A DNA stretch of 21,395 nt, taken from UBA1151 sp963579925 (GTDB lineage Bacteria; Chloroflexota; Dehalococcoidia; Lucifugimonadales; Lucifugimonadaceae). The DNA is taken from contig CAUZJA010000021.1 in the NCBI GenBank assembly GCA_963579925.1, positions 1-21,395 on the forward strand, in the 5' to 3' direction. The position numbers and the translations under genes are program-made. A model generated the notes under the pieces. The model was not told the DNA's origin and did not search any database. It worked only from the letters and a program-made list of their open reading frames with translations. This document shows positions 7,770 to 14,634 of this stretch, piece after piece (the stretch's first letter is position 1; each line of letters starts with the position of its first letter).

Positions 7770-8942
7770 ATGCCCGGCTACGATCTCGTAATCAAGAACG
7801 GCACCGTGGTGGACCCGTCCCAGGGGATCCACGCCAAAAAAGACATCGCGATCTCCGGCGGAACAATCCAGGCGATCGAGGACTACATTACCGACGGCGA
7901 TACCCGTGATGTCATTGAGGCCAAAGACCTTCTCGTCACCCCTGGGCTGGTTGATCTGCACGTCCACATCTGGTGGGGCGTAGCGCATCTGGCTATCGAG
8001 CCGGACCCCACATCACTGGCGCGTGGTGCGACCACAGTCGTCGATGCTGGTTCATCAGGCTCCAACACGTTCCCGGGCTTTCGCCGGTATGTGATGGAGC
8101 AGGTGAACACCCGCGCATATGCGTTCCTGCACATCTCCGGGATGGGCCAACTCGACCGAGACATTGGTGAACTTGAGGACATCCGCTGGGCGCGCGTTGA
8201 TCATGCCGTGGCGACTGCCAACGCTAATCTTGATCTCATTGTGGGCATCAAGGTCCGGCTCTCAGAGGGAATCGTTGGTGCCAACGATGTGGTCGCGCTG
8301 GAGCGTGCATCTGAAGCAGCACAGCACATCGGCGTGCCGCTGATGATTCATATTGGTGGCACAAACCACGAGTTGGAGGAGATTTTCGGCAAGCTCCGCA
8401 AGGGCGATATCGTCACCCACTCCTTCACGGCCACGCCGCCAGGCATAATCACAGACAACGGTGCAGTGCTTCCGGCTGCACTTGAGGCCCGCGAGCGAGG
8501 CGTCAACTTCGACGTTGGCCACGGTGCCGGCAGCTTTGGGTTCAAGGTAGCTGAGGCTGCGATGAGCCACGGCTTCAACCCGGCGACAATCAGCTCGGAC
8601 GTACACCGCTACAACGTGCGCGGTCCTGTGTTCGATCTGGCGACCACGCTCTCCAAGTTCATGCATCTAGGCATGAGCCTTGATGACGTGATTCGCCTCG
8701 GTACTGAAGCCCCCGCGACCGCGATAAACCGACAAGATATCGTCGGGTCACTCAAGGTCGGGTCAGTCGCTGACGTATCTATCTTTGACCTCAAAGAGGG
8801 TGCAGTTGAGTTCAAGGACGCCCGCGGAGATGTCCGCAACGGCAACCAACTCCTTGTGCCGGTCGAAACGGTTCGAGCAGGCCGACGCTTCTCGCCATTC
8901 CACGGCAGCCACCACGATCACTCACACCCACCCGGATTTTAA
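7770..8942 (+). CDS. Amidohydrolase/deacetylase family metallohydrolase (EF_0837/Atu3266 type)
   Basis: A 390-residue cytosolic metal hydrolase. Dinuclear-site residues are visible: DLHVHIWWG (H64, H66), a likely carboxylated lysine in GIKVRL (K161), MIHIGG (H194), THSF (H217) and ISSDVH (D277). FDVGHGAGSF is typical of the group containing EF_0837 and Atu3266; Atu3266 is known to cleave acetyl-(R)-mandelate, so ester or amide cleavage of an acylated (R)-acid is a reasonable guess. The C-terminus is unusual: after PFHG come HHDHSH and PPGF. ATG 7770 follows AAGGAAAG. It lies 63 nt after the D-aminoacylase gene and 26 nt before ccmA, so all may share a transcript. Dihydroorotase is less likely because of these specific motifs. 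Confidence 0.83.
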   Translation: MPGYDLVIKNGTVVDPSQGIHAKKDIAISGGTIQAIEDYITDGDTRDVIEAKDLLVTPGLVDLHVHIWWGVAHLAIEPDPTSLARGATTVVDAGSSGSNTFPGFRRYVMEQVNTRAYAFLHISGMGQLDRDIGELEDIRWARVDHAVATANANLDLIVGIKVRLSEGIVGANDVVALERASEAAQHIGVPLMIHIGGTNHELEEIFGKLRKGDIVTHSFTATPPGIITDNGAVLPAALEARERGVNFDVGHGAGSFGFKVAEAAMSHGFNPATISSDVHRYNVRGPVFDLATTLSKFMHLGMSLDDVIRLGTEAPATAINRQDIVGSLKVGSVADVSIFDLKEGAVEFKDARGDVRNGNQLLVPVETVRAGRRFSPFHGSHHDHSHPPGF

Positions 8943-8968
8943 GGCGACTTCTCCTGAGCACTGAGATC

Positions 8969-9718
8969 ATGGATTCGTCACCCGACGCGGGTCAGCCAGC
9001 CGCTGATATCGCGGTGGTGCGGACTTCAGGTGTCCACAAGGCATACGGCGACGCTGGCGTACTGACGGGCCTGAATCTGGAAGTCCAGCGCGGCGAAACA
9101 ATCACGATATTCGGCCCAAATGGCGCCGGGAAGACCACGCTGTTGCGGGTGCTTGGTTCGCTGACGAAGCCGGACCGTGGCGAAGTCTCGATCAATGGCT
9201 ACTCCCTTACGCAACAAGCCGCACTTGCTCGCAGCACGATCGGCGTTGTGATGCACTCGTCGTTGCTCTACGGCGACCTAACGGCGCGCGAAAATCTTCG
9301 GTTTTACGGAAATTTGTTCAGCCTCAGCGACCCAGAGGATCGCATTGAGACACTGGCCGAACGCTTGAACGTAACGCACCGCCTGGACGACAAAGTAAGG
9401 GATCTATCGCACGGTCTCGAGAAGCGGGTTTCGTTTGTGCGAGCGCTGCTTCATCGACCGCGGCTGCTACTGCTGGACGAACCGGAATCAGGGCTAGACC
9501 AGAACACCCTGGCCATATTTGAAGACTTACTTGCGGAATTCCGCGCCGCCGGCGGTTCAACGGTGCTGGTTACCCACTCGCTGGAGCGAGGGCTGGCACT
9601 GTCTGATCGCGTCGCCATCCTGAGCGGCGGACGAATCGTGTTCGATGACCGCAGCCAGAACGTCCCCATAGAAGAGCTGCCAGAGATCTACCGGAGCTTC
9701 ACGGGAGAGGTCTCTTGA
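8969..9718 (+). CDS. ccmA: Haem exporter ABC transporter, ATP-binding subunit CcmA
   Basis: The 249-residue ATPase of the CcmABCD complex, which releases holo-CcmE during cytochrome c maturation. Walker A is GPNGAGKT (49-56), the signature is the divergent LSHGLEKR (146-153), Walker B is LLLLDEP (166-172) and the H-loop His is H203 in THS. The Q-loop position reads VVMHSSLLY. By motif alone this is a general ABC ATPase; the assignment rests on the 4-nt overlap with ccmB (TTGA) and on ccmC, ccmD and ccmE downstream. The N-terminus is about 15 residues longer than usual for the family, so a later start is possible, although the ATG at 8969 is the first in frame. Confidence 0.88.
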   Translation: MDSSPDAGQPAADIAVVRTSGVHKAYGDAGVLTGLNLEVQRGETITIFGPNGAGKTTLLRVLGSLTKPDRGEVSINGYSLTQQAALARSTIGVVMHSSLLYGDLTARENLRFYGNLFSLSDPEDRIETLAERLNVTHRLDDKVRDLSHGLEKRVSFVRALLHRPRLLLLDEPESGLDQNTLAIFEDLLAEFRAAGGSTVLVTHSLERGLALSDRVAILSGGRIVFDDRSQNVPIEELPEIYRSFTGEVS

Positions 9719-10389
9719 AGCTCTCACTTGGGCCAGTATGGGCGGTCGCCAAAAAAGACCTGCTGCTGGAAGTCCGCAACCGGGAGATCATCCTTTCTAT
9801 TCTGGTCTTCTCAGGGCTGGTTTTCATCATCTTCAACTTCGCCATAGAGCTAACCACGGTCAACCGCGACACCGTTGGCCCCGGCGTGCTGTGGGTGGCG
9901 TTCATCTTCGCCGCGATTCTGGGCCTGAACCGGTCATTCATCATCGAGAAAGATGGCAACGCACTGGAAGGAATGATGCTCTCGCCAATCGGGCGCGACA
10001 CCATTCTGGCCGGCAAGACTCTCGGCAACCTGCTCTTCATGCTCACCGCGCTGGTCGTGCTCTTCCCAGTGTTCACAGCACTGTTCAATGTGAACGTGCT
10101 GAAGCCAGAGATCATCGTGCTGGCCGCCCTCGCAACCATCGGGTTGGCAACGATTGGAACCATGTTCGCCGCCCTCTCTGTGAACACTCGTGCCCGCGAG
10201 ATCATGCTCCCGGTGCTGTTCCTACCAATGGCCGTACCAATCCTCATCGCAGCGGTAGAAGGCACCGCACAGATCACTCAGGGCGGAAGCTGGTCAGAAG
10301 CCGCCGAGTGGTTCCAGGTGCTGGGCGCATTCGACATAGTCTTCGTCATCGGCGCGCTCCTGACCTTCCAGTTCCTGCTGGAAGACTAG
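9715..10389 (+). CDS. ccmB: Haem exporter membrane subunit CcmB
   Basis: A 224-residue inner-membrane protein with about six hydrophobic segments. It opens with AVAKKDLLLEVRNRE, the cytoplasmic signature of CcmB, and includes FIFAAILGLNRSF and DGNALEGMMLSPI. It partners with CcmA in the ATPase module that frees haem-loaded CcmE from CcmC/CcmD. The start is a TTG at 9715 overlapping the ccmA stop (TTGA), which implies translational coupling; no ATG is available without losing the first conserved segment. Length matches the family. A 177-nt gap separates it from ccmC. Confidence 0.9.
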   Translation: MKLSLGPVWAVAKKDLLLEVRNREIILSILVFSGLVFIIFNFAIELTTVNRDTVGPGVLWVAFIFAAILGLNRSFIIEKDGNALEGMMLSPIGRDTILAGKTLGNLLFMLTALVVLFPVFTALFNVNVLKPEIIVLAALATIGLATIGTMFAALSVNTRAREIMLPVLFLPMAVPILIAAVEGTAQITQGGSWSEAAEWFQVLGAFDIVFVIGALLTFQFLLED

Positions 10390-10529
10390 GTACCTGCCGC
10401 ACAGGCACATATAACAGCCGCGATTGTCTGCCTTGCAGTCTTGGATGCCACGCATATTTGTATCTACGCCCCCCTGCAATCCAACCTCACAATCTTTACG
10501 TTCGACTGAACTGGAAATCATCGCGATTG

Positions 10530-10538
10530 TGATATTCT
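10530..10538 (+). promoter_or_regulatory. Candidate extended -10 promoter for ccmC
   Basis: TGATATTCT fits the extended -10 pattern TGn-TATnnT and lies 28 nt before the ccmC GTG, with GGGAGAG as ribosome site between. No good -35 box is seen. The 177-nt gap after ccmB contains no gene, and a separate start for ccmCDE would explain it. Confidence 0.3.
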
Positions 10539-10566
10539 GAACACAGTGTTTACGGGAGAGAAATAG

Positions 10567-11340
10567 GTGGTCGAATTGATCGGCCCAAAACGCACAGTTT
10601 GGCTATTTGCCACGGCTGTTCTGGTTCTGGTTACCCTATGGATGATCTTCGAGTGGGTCCCCACGGAACGGAACCTTGGCGTCGTTCAACGCGCTCTTTA
10701 CGTGCACGTTCCGCTCGCGTGGATTTCGATGGTCGCCGTTGGCGTTGTTGCCGCTGCATCACTCATGTATCTCATCACCGGCAAACGCAGGTGGGACTCC
10801 ATCGCACTGGCCTCCGCTGAAACAGGCGTTCTAGCCGGGACGCTGATGCTCATTACCGGCGCAATCTGGGCGAAGCCAATCTGGAACGTCTGGTGGACGT
10901 GGGACGCAAAACTCACTACCACTGCGATCCTCTGGTTCCTCTACGTTGCATACCTGATGCTCAGAGCGTTCGCCCCTCCAGGAAACCAGGCATACCGGAT
11001 GGCCGCTGTAGTGGCTGTGCTGGGCGCCGTTGACGTGCCGATTGTTTACTACGCCGCTAACCTATGGCGAACGGCGCATCCTGAATTGATAATTGGCCCT
11101 GCAGCCGACTCCTCAGGGCTTACCTCCGAGATGGGTATTACGCTACTCGTCTCAGTGGTGGCCTTCACCAGTCTGTACATCTACATGCTCGTCGACCGAT
11201 TCCGTGTTCGACAGTCCGAACTTGAAATATCCGATTTGAAACGCGAGATGCGTAATCATCTGTATGCACCAATGACGTCTGACACACCCGCTACGGCACA
11301 GAGCCTTCGTGAAGCCGCACCTGAACCGGCAGGAGACTGA
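10567..11340 (+). CDS. ccmC: Cytochrome c maturation haem-handling protein CcmC
   Basis: A 257-residue polytopic membrane protein of the haem-handling family. It shows the periplasmic tryptophan-rich WWD signature NVWWTWDAKLT (about 107-117), preceded by GAIWAKPIW, and the two haem-ligand histidines: H47 in ALYVHVP and H171 in WRTAHPE. It presents haem to CcmE. Six membrane segments can be traced; the final 40 residues are a charged cytoplasmic tail. The GTG at 10567 follows GGGAGAG (10553-10559). CcsA and NrfE-type homologues share the WWD motif, but the size and the ccmA/B/D/E neighbours favour CcmC. Confidence 0.92.
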   Translation: MVELIGPKRTVWLFATAVLVLVTLWMIFEWVPTERNLGVVQRALYVHVPLAWISMVAVGVVAAASLMYLITGKRRWDSIALASAETGVLAGTLMLITGAIWAKPIWNVWWTWDAKLTTTAILWFLYVAYLMLRAFAPPGNQAYRMAAVVAVLGAVDVPIVYYAANLWRTAHPELIIGPAADSSGLTSEMGITLLVSVVAFTSLYIYMLVDRFRVRQSELEISDLKREMRNHLYAPMTSDTPATAQSLREAAPEPAGD

Positions 11341-11343
11341 CTG

Positions 11344-11658
11344 ATGAGAACTGTGCTGACAAGGCCCCTAACGATCTTGCTGGCGATTATTGCGACCATC
11401 GTTCCAACAGGTGTTGTGCTGGCAGCTTCTGAGGGGCCGATATTCCGGGCTGCGAAAGTCGTTGGACAGGAAAATACCAACACCGAGACGAATCTCGATT
11501 ACCTTTTCGCCATCTACTTAGTTACATGGGTAGGCTTCTTCGCCTACATCTTCATTGTTTCGCGCAGACAGCGGACAATGGAACGAGAGATTGAAGGGCT
11601 CAAGCAATTGCTGTCCCAACAACAAGAACGCACGGGGAAGGGCTTACCAGTCAAATGA
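11344..11658 (+). CDS. ccmD: CcmD-like small membrane protein
   Basis: A 104-residue protein. Residues 1-28 form a signal-like hydrophobic segment ending LAAS; a second membrane segment (53-72, YLFAIYLVTWVGFFAYIFIV) is followed by a basic, coiled-coil-like tail (RRQRTMEREIEGLKQLL), the pattern of CcmD, which holds CcmE on CcmC. Typical CcmD proteins are roughly half as long and have one membrane helix, so the extra N-terminal segment is unusual. It starts 3 nt after ccmC, with AGGAG inside the ccmC end, and overlaps ccmE by 4 nt (ATGA). The call depends heavily on position and topology. Confidence 0.75.
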   Translation: MRTVLTRPLTILLAIIATIVPTGVVLAASEGPIFRAAKVVGQENTNTETNLDYLFAIYLVTWVGFFAYIFIVSRRQRTMEREIEGLKQLLSQQQERTGKGLPVK

Positions 11659-12263
11659 CCTCAGGTCCCAACGGATCAAATCAGAGACCGGACTTCGACC
11701 CGGATTCTCCTGACTTCGACCCCGGTGAACTTCCGGATATATTGCAGCCATCATCTGAGGCTTCTGCATCCACGCTCATCAGCCCCAGAGCACGCCTCAT
11801 TCTGTTTGGTGTTCTCATCTTCGCGGTGCTGGGCTTCTTCGCCACAATGGCGCTTCGCAACGCCTCTGTCTACTACGTCACGGTCTCCGAGCTTCAGGCT
11901 CAGGATGCCGCAGAGGACGGCACTCTGGTGCGGGTAGCAGGAAAACTCGTGAGTGACTCATTTGTGCGCCACGAGAACAGCCTCGATGTCGAGTTCGCCA
12001 TTACCGATGAAGAGGGCGAAGTGCTTAACGTTGCCTATTCAGGTGAAGTGGGCCAGATCTTCTTCAACGATCACTCTGAGCTGATTCTAGAGGGTGCCTA
12101 CGGACACGACGGCATCTTCACCACGGAGCAGCTAATTGTGAAGTGTCCTACCAAGTACGTGAACGTACAGGACAACGCAAATACCGCGAGTGGGGGTGAA
12201 TCGGTTGACCCGGACTACGAAGACTTAGAAATCACGACCGAGATTTTCAACTCGAATTCTTAG
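11655..12263 (+). CDS. ccmE: Periplasmic haem chaperone CcmE, C-x3-Y variant
   Basis: A 202-residue membrane-anchored OB-fold protein that carries haem covalently to the cytochrome ligation machinery. Layout: an acidic cytoplasmic leader with a repeated DFDP (residues 13-23), one membrane helix (about 47-66), then the OB fold (VRVAGKLV, NVAYSGEVGQIF, LILEGAY). The haem-binding site reads CPTKY (C164, Y168), so cysteine replaces the usual histidine of H-x3-Y. That C-x3-Y form is known from Desulfovibrio-type and archaeal CcmE proteins. The C-terminal tail is acidic. It overlaps ccmD by 4 nt. No ccmF, ccmG or ccmH follows, so these lie elsewhere or are absent. Confidence 0.92.
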   Translation: MTSGPNGSNQRPDFDPDSPDFDPGELPDILQPSSEASASTLISPRARLILFGVLIFAVLGFFATMALRNASVYYVTVSELQAQDAAEDGTLVRVAGKLVSDSFVRHENSLDVEFAITDEEGEVLNVAYSGEVGQIFFNDHSELILEGAYGHDGIFTTEQLIVKCPTKYVNVQDNANTASGGESVDPDYEDLEITTEIFNSNS

Positions 12264-12315
12264 GCCGATTGAGTTTCGCTCCACACCCGTGACATCCGCG
12301 GGGCGTGGGGGTGTC

Positions 12316-12416
12316 ATTCTGAGGTTTTACGAAGAATCTCAGTTGTGAACAAGAGTATGCGTTCGATGTAGCCTGCGCCGCGATCGATTCTGAGATTCTT
12401 TGTGGGACCTCAGAAT
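12316..12416 (+). repeat. Long inverted repeat / RNA hairpin downstream of ccmE
   Basis: Two 27-nt arms, 12316-12342 and 12390-12416, enclose a 47-nt loop. All 27 positions pair in plus-strand RNA: 23 Watson-Crick and 4 G-U. On the minus strand those four become C-A mismatches. Outside the arms, GGGGGT (12307-12312) faces ATCCCCC (12438-12444), so the element may extend there. It holds no ORF. It could be a MITE- or REP-like dispersed repeat or a 3' stabiliser of the ccm transcript; no T tract follows. Confidence 0.65.
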
Positions 12417-12491
12417 CACTTTGCAGTAGGGATTGCCATCCCCCGGTTTCTGCCCCGAATTCCTGATCGAACGACACACGGTGAAAATAGA

Positions 12492-12520
12492 AAACGCCCC
12501 GGAATCAATCCGGAGCGTTT
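12492..12520 (-). terminator. Rho-independent-type terminator of the anti-sigma gene
   Basis: On the minus strand, AAACGCTCCGGA and TCCGGGGCGTTT form a 12-bp stem with one U-G pair and a 5-nt loop, followed by TTCTATTTTC. It begins 22 nt past the anti-sigma stop. The single G-U pair favours the minus strand as the functional direction. Confidence 0.65.
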
Positions 12521-12542
12521 GCGTTAGATAGCTACCGAACAG

Positions 12543-12827
12543 CTATTTACTCTCGGTAGTAGCCGCTTTGATCTTCGCCATGATCTCATCGGGGGCATCC
12601 TGTTTTGGCACGTTCTGCAAGAGTTCAATGGTTGAACGAAGTGACTCTGTCCAACCCTCGCAGTCGGTACATTCGGTGAGGTGGGCTTCAAGCTTGAGGA
12701 CAAGCTCTTCATCGCACTCACCATCGATTAAATCAGAGGCGTTGGCGCGCAACTCATCACAGATCGCCCGAGCTCGATCACTGTGACCGTCGCGGTCATT
12801 GCCACGTTTGAAAAATCTGGAAACCAC
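12543..12827 (-). CDS. Soluble zinc-binding anti-sigma factor (ZAS / zf-HC2)
   Basis: A 94-residue protein with the zinc anti-sigma pattern: Cys23, then H49-x3-C53-x2-C56 (HLTECTDC). In known family members these bind zinc and hold an ECF sigma factor until a redox or other signal releases it. There is no membrane segment, so it should act in the cytoplasm, as do RsrA/ChrR-type proteins. The start is a GTG at 12827 with AAGGGG upstream. It is divergent from the ECF sigma gene, with 297 nt between, rather than downstream of it in an operon as is common. Its partner is inferred to be that sigma factor, which is frameshifted here. Confidence 0.82.
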   Translation of the reverse strand: MVSRFFKRGNDRDGHSDRARAICDELRANASDLIDGECDEELVLKLEAHLTECTDCEGWTESLRSTIELLQNVPKQDAPDEIMAKIKAATTESK

Positions 12828-13124
12828 TGTTCTTGCGCCCCTTAAGACGAGAGAGTCAACTAATCCATCGTAATTATTATCACAGTCACAGGGCTCCTTA
12901 CATCTGGGGTTTATAGCGATACCGGAGCACTCCCGACAGACTTATGATGCGCATATTGACCGGTGCGATTCAAAATCAGGCTGATTGGATCAGCACCGCT
13001 ATGACACTCTGTGCGTACTTGAATAGAAGTACTATCATGTAATACCCATTGAGGCCGTGGCGCATCAAATAGGGGCTAGTGGACGCTTTCCACACGATCA
13101 AGCCCAAGAGGTTTTCAGGATTCG
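12828..13124. other. Divergent regulatory gap between anti-sigma and ECF sigma genes
   Basis: There is no credible gene here. Two structures are visible. An imperfect hairpin has CGGTGC (12961-12966) and GCACCG (12993-12998) as its base. A dyad, GTACTT-GAATAG-AAGTAC, lies at 13015-13032. On the minus strand an extended -10-like TGTGATAAT (12876-12884) could serve the anti-sigma gene. Promoters for both genes should be in this stretch, but no convincing -35/-10 pair was found for the sigma gene. Confidence 0.4.
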
Positions 13125-13687
13125 ATGATATCCAGCGGCACGGAAAACGTAGTTGAACTGACCGACGAGCTTTTCGAGAAGATCGTCGATGAGCATTCCA
13201 GCTTTGTGTACAACGTTTCCTACCGCATGATGGGAAACCCAGATGATGCCCAGGAAGTAGTGCAGGACACATTCCTCTCCGCATACAGAGCACGTGATCG
13301 CTTCCGCGGTGAGGCGCAGGTAACTACCTTGCTCTACCGAACGACACCAACGCGGCACTGATGCGGCTGCGGAAGAACAGCCACAAGAAAGAGATCGCTC
13401 AGGATCCGCTTGGGGTCTACCAAAAGATCGACCGGGCCGATTGGGCAGATGCTCCGGATAAAACAGCTCTCAACAACGAACTGGCAGTAGAAATCCAGAA
13501 GGGCATTGAGGAACTTCCCGAAGATCTGAAGGTCGCCGTTGTCCTAAGAGACGTCGAAGGCCTCACCAATGAGGAAGCAGCAGAGGCACTTGAGATATCA
13601 GTCTCAGCCCTGAAGGCCCGACTTCACCGTGGCCGAGTCCTTCTGCGAAACATTCTGGCGGACTACATCAACCAACGATCTTCCTAA
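13125..13687 (+). pseudogene. ECF (RpoE-like) sigma factor, broken by a one-base frameshift
   Basis: Two adjoining reading frames make one ECF sigma-70 protein. The first (13125-13361) carries region 2: FVYNVSYRMMGNPDDAQEVV, then DTFLSAYRARDRFRGEAQVT. The second (from about 13346, open to 13687) carries TNAALMRLRK, a linker and region 4 (ELPEDLKVAVVLRDVEGLTN, then EEAAEALEIS and ALKARLHRGR). The family usually reads T-W-L-Y-R-I-A-T-N-A; here the frame changes at 13341-13345, where five bases stand for the six expected after the Tyr-Arg codons, and the Trp is a TTG Leu codon. Restoring frame needs one added base (a -1 shift). No slippery heptamer is visible. Either a sequencing error or a real lesion fits. 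The start is ATG 13125 with AGGA close upstream. Confidence 0.85.
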
Positions 13688-13713
13688 TCGCCAACTTCAC
13701 GGAATCGCAATCA

Positions 13714-13742
13714 AAAAGGCCCGCCTAAATAGCGGGCCTTTT
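13714..13742. terminator. Bidirectional terminator between the sigma gene and korB
   Basis: AAAAGGCCCGC (13714-13724), 7-nt loop, GCGGGCCTTTT (13732-13742): an 11-bp GC-rich stem with T runs on both strands. It lies 26 nt after the sigma stop and 22 nt from the korB stop, so it can serve both convergent transcripts. Confidence 0.85.
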
Positions 13743-13764
13743 GATTTAGGTCTGGTTTTTGAGG

Positions 13765-14634
13765 CTAAATCGCGTACGTAGCCAGAATCTTCTCCGGTGA
13801 AGCTTTCGATGGCGCTCGACCGGTCATAGACGAATACTGGTCGCCAAGCGTTGGCCGATTTTCCTTGAAGATGACGCCCAAAGGCACGCGGCCGTCAGAG
13901 ACGACGTTCATGGCCTGGGCTCGATCTGACGAGTCGTAGTCTTCAGGCAGGTCGATGATGCCAGGCTCTATGCCCTTCTTCTTGCTGCCCTTCAACTGCT
14001 CATACGTATCGTTGTAGGTCGTGCATGGGGACTGCACATGGACGATCGAGAAGCCATTGTGCTCCATCGCTTCCTCAATCAGTGCAGACAGTTCGCGTGG
14101 CTTGCTTGAGTAGTGCGAAGCGATAAACGAGACGCCAATCTCAAGGTAGAAAGAGAGCGGATTGAGTGCAGCCTCAATCTTGCCGAATGGCGTTGAGCTG
14201 GTCACCATGCCAAAATTCGATGTAGGCGAGCTCTGGCCCTTGGTGAGGCCGTAAACACCGTTGTCCATGATGACTGCTGTCACGTTGAGGTTACGCTGTG
14301 CCTGTGGGCCAATGTGCTCCATACCGATGCTGAGGAAGTCGCCGTCTCCGGCAACAATAATCACATTGCTGTCCGGTGAACCAGACTTCACGCCGAGCGC
14401 GATTGGGAGCGTCCGACCGTGGATGCCGTGAATACCAAAAGGCTGCTCATCAGCTTCCATCAGATGAACCAGGTTTCCGGAGCAGCCAATGCCGGCAACG
14501 ATCACGTTATCCCGCATGCGGGTCTCGTGCTTTTCATTCCGGGCGTTGAGAGCGAATTCGACGGCGCGTCGCACACCAAAATCACCGCAACCGGGGCACC
14601 ACTTGAAATCGTAATTGGGATTCTTTGTCGTCAT
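13765..14634 (-). CDS. korB: 2-oxoacid:ferredoxin oxidoreductase, beta subunit (KorB type)
   Basis: The 289-residue thiamine-diphosphate subunit of a CoA-dependent 2-oxoacid oxidoreductase, which converts a 2-oxo acid (likely 2-oxoglutarate) and CoA to acyl-CoA with reduction of ferredoxin. Cluster-type cysteines appear as WCPGCGDFG (C13, C16), GIGCSGN (C51) and SPCTTYND (C204). The ThDP/Mg motif is GDGDFLSIG (96-104) with MDNGVYGLTKGQ after it. It overlaps korA by 4 nt (ATGA), so the two subunits are coupled. No separate delta ferredoxin subunit is nearby, as is normal for two-subunit enzymes. Pyruvate or branched-chain acids remain possible substrates. Confidence 0.92.
   Translation of the reverse strand: MTTKNPNYDFKWCPGCGDFGVRRAVEFALNARNEKHETRMRDNVIVAGIGCSGNLVHLMEADEQPFGIHGIHGRTLPIALGVKSGSPDSNVIIVAGDGDFLSIGMEHIGPQAQRNLNVTAVIMDNGVYGLTKGQSSPTSNFGMVTSSTPFGKIEAALNPLSFYLEIGVSFIASHYSSKPRELSALIEEAMEHNGFSIVHVQSPCTTYNDTYEQLKGSKKKGIEPGIIDLPEDYDSSDRAQAMNVVSDGRVPLGVIFKENRPTLGDQYSSMTGRAPSKASPEKILATYAI

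Noticed and set aside
8969..9718. Drug- or antibiotic-type ABC exporter instead of CcmA
   Set aside because: The ATPase motifs alone allow it, but the overlap with a clear CcmB and the ccmC-D-E genes downstream make CcmA much more likely.
9738..10532. 264-codon forward frame overlapping ccmB
   Set aside because: Arg/His/Pro-rich composition typical of an out-of-frame reading; ccmB in the other frame has family motifs and coupling to ccmA.
12307..12444. CRISPR array or tRNA in the ccmE-anti-sigma gap
   Set aside because: There are only two inverted arms, not direct repeats with spacers, and no tRNA-like T-loop or cloverleaf.
13325..13361. Programmed ribosomal frameshift in the sigma gene
   Set aside because: A -1 shift is needed but no X-XXY-YYZ slippery heptamer or strong following structure is visible; a lost base is simpler.
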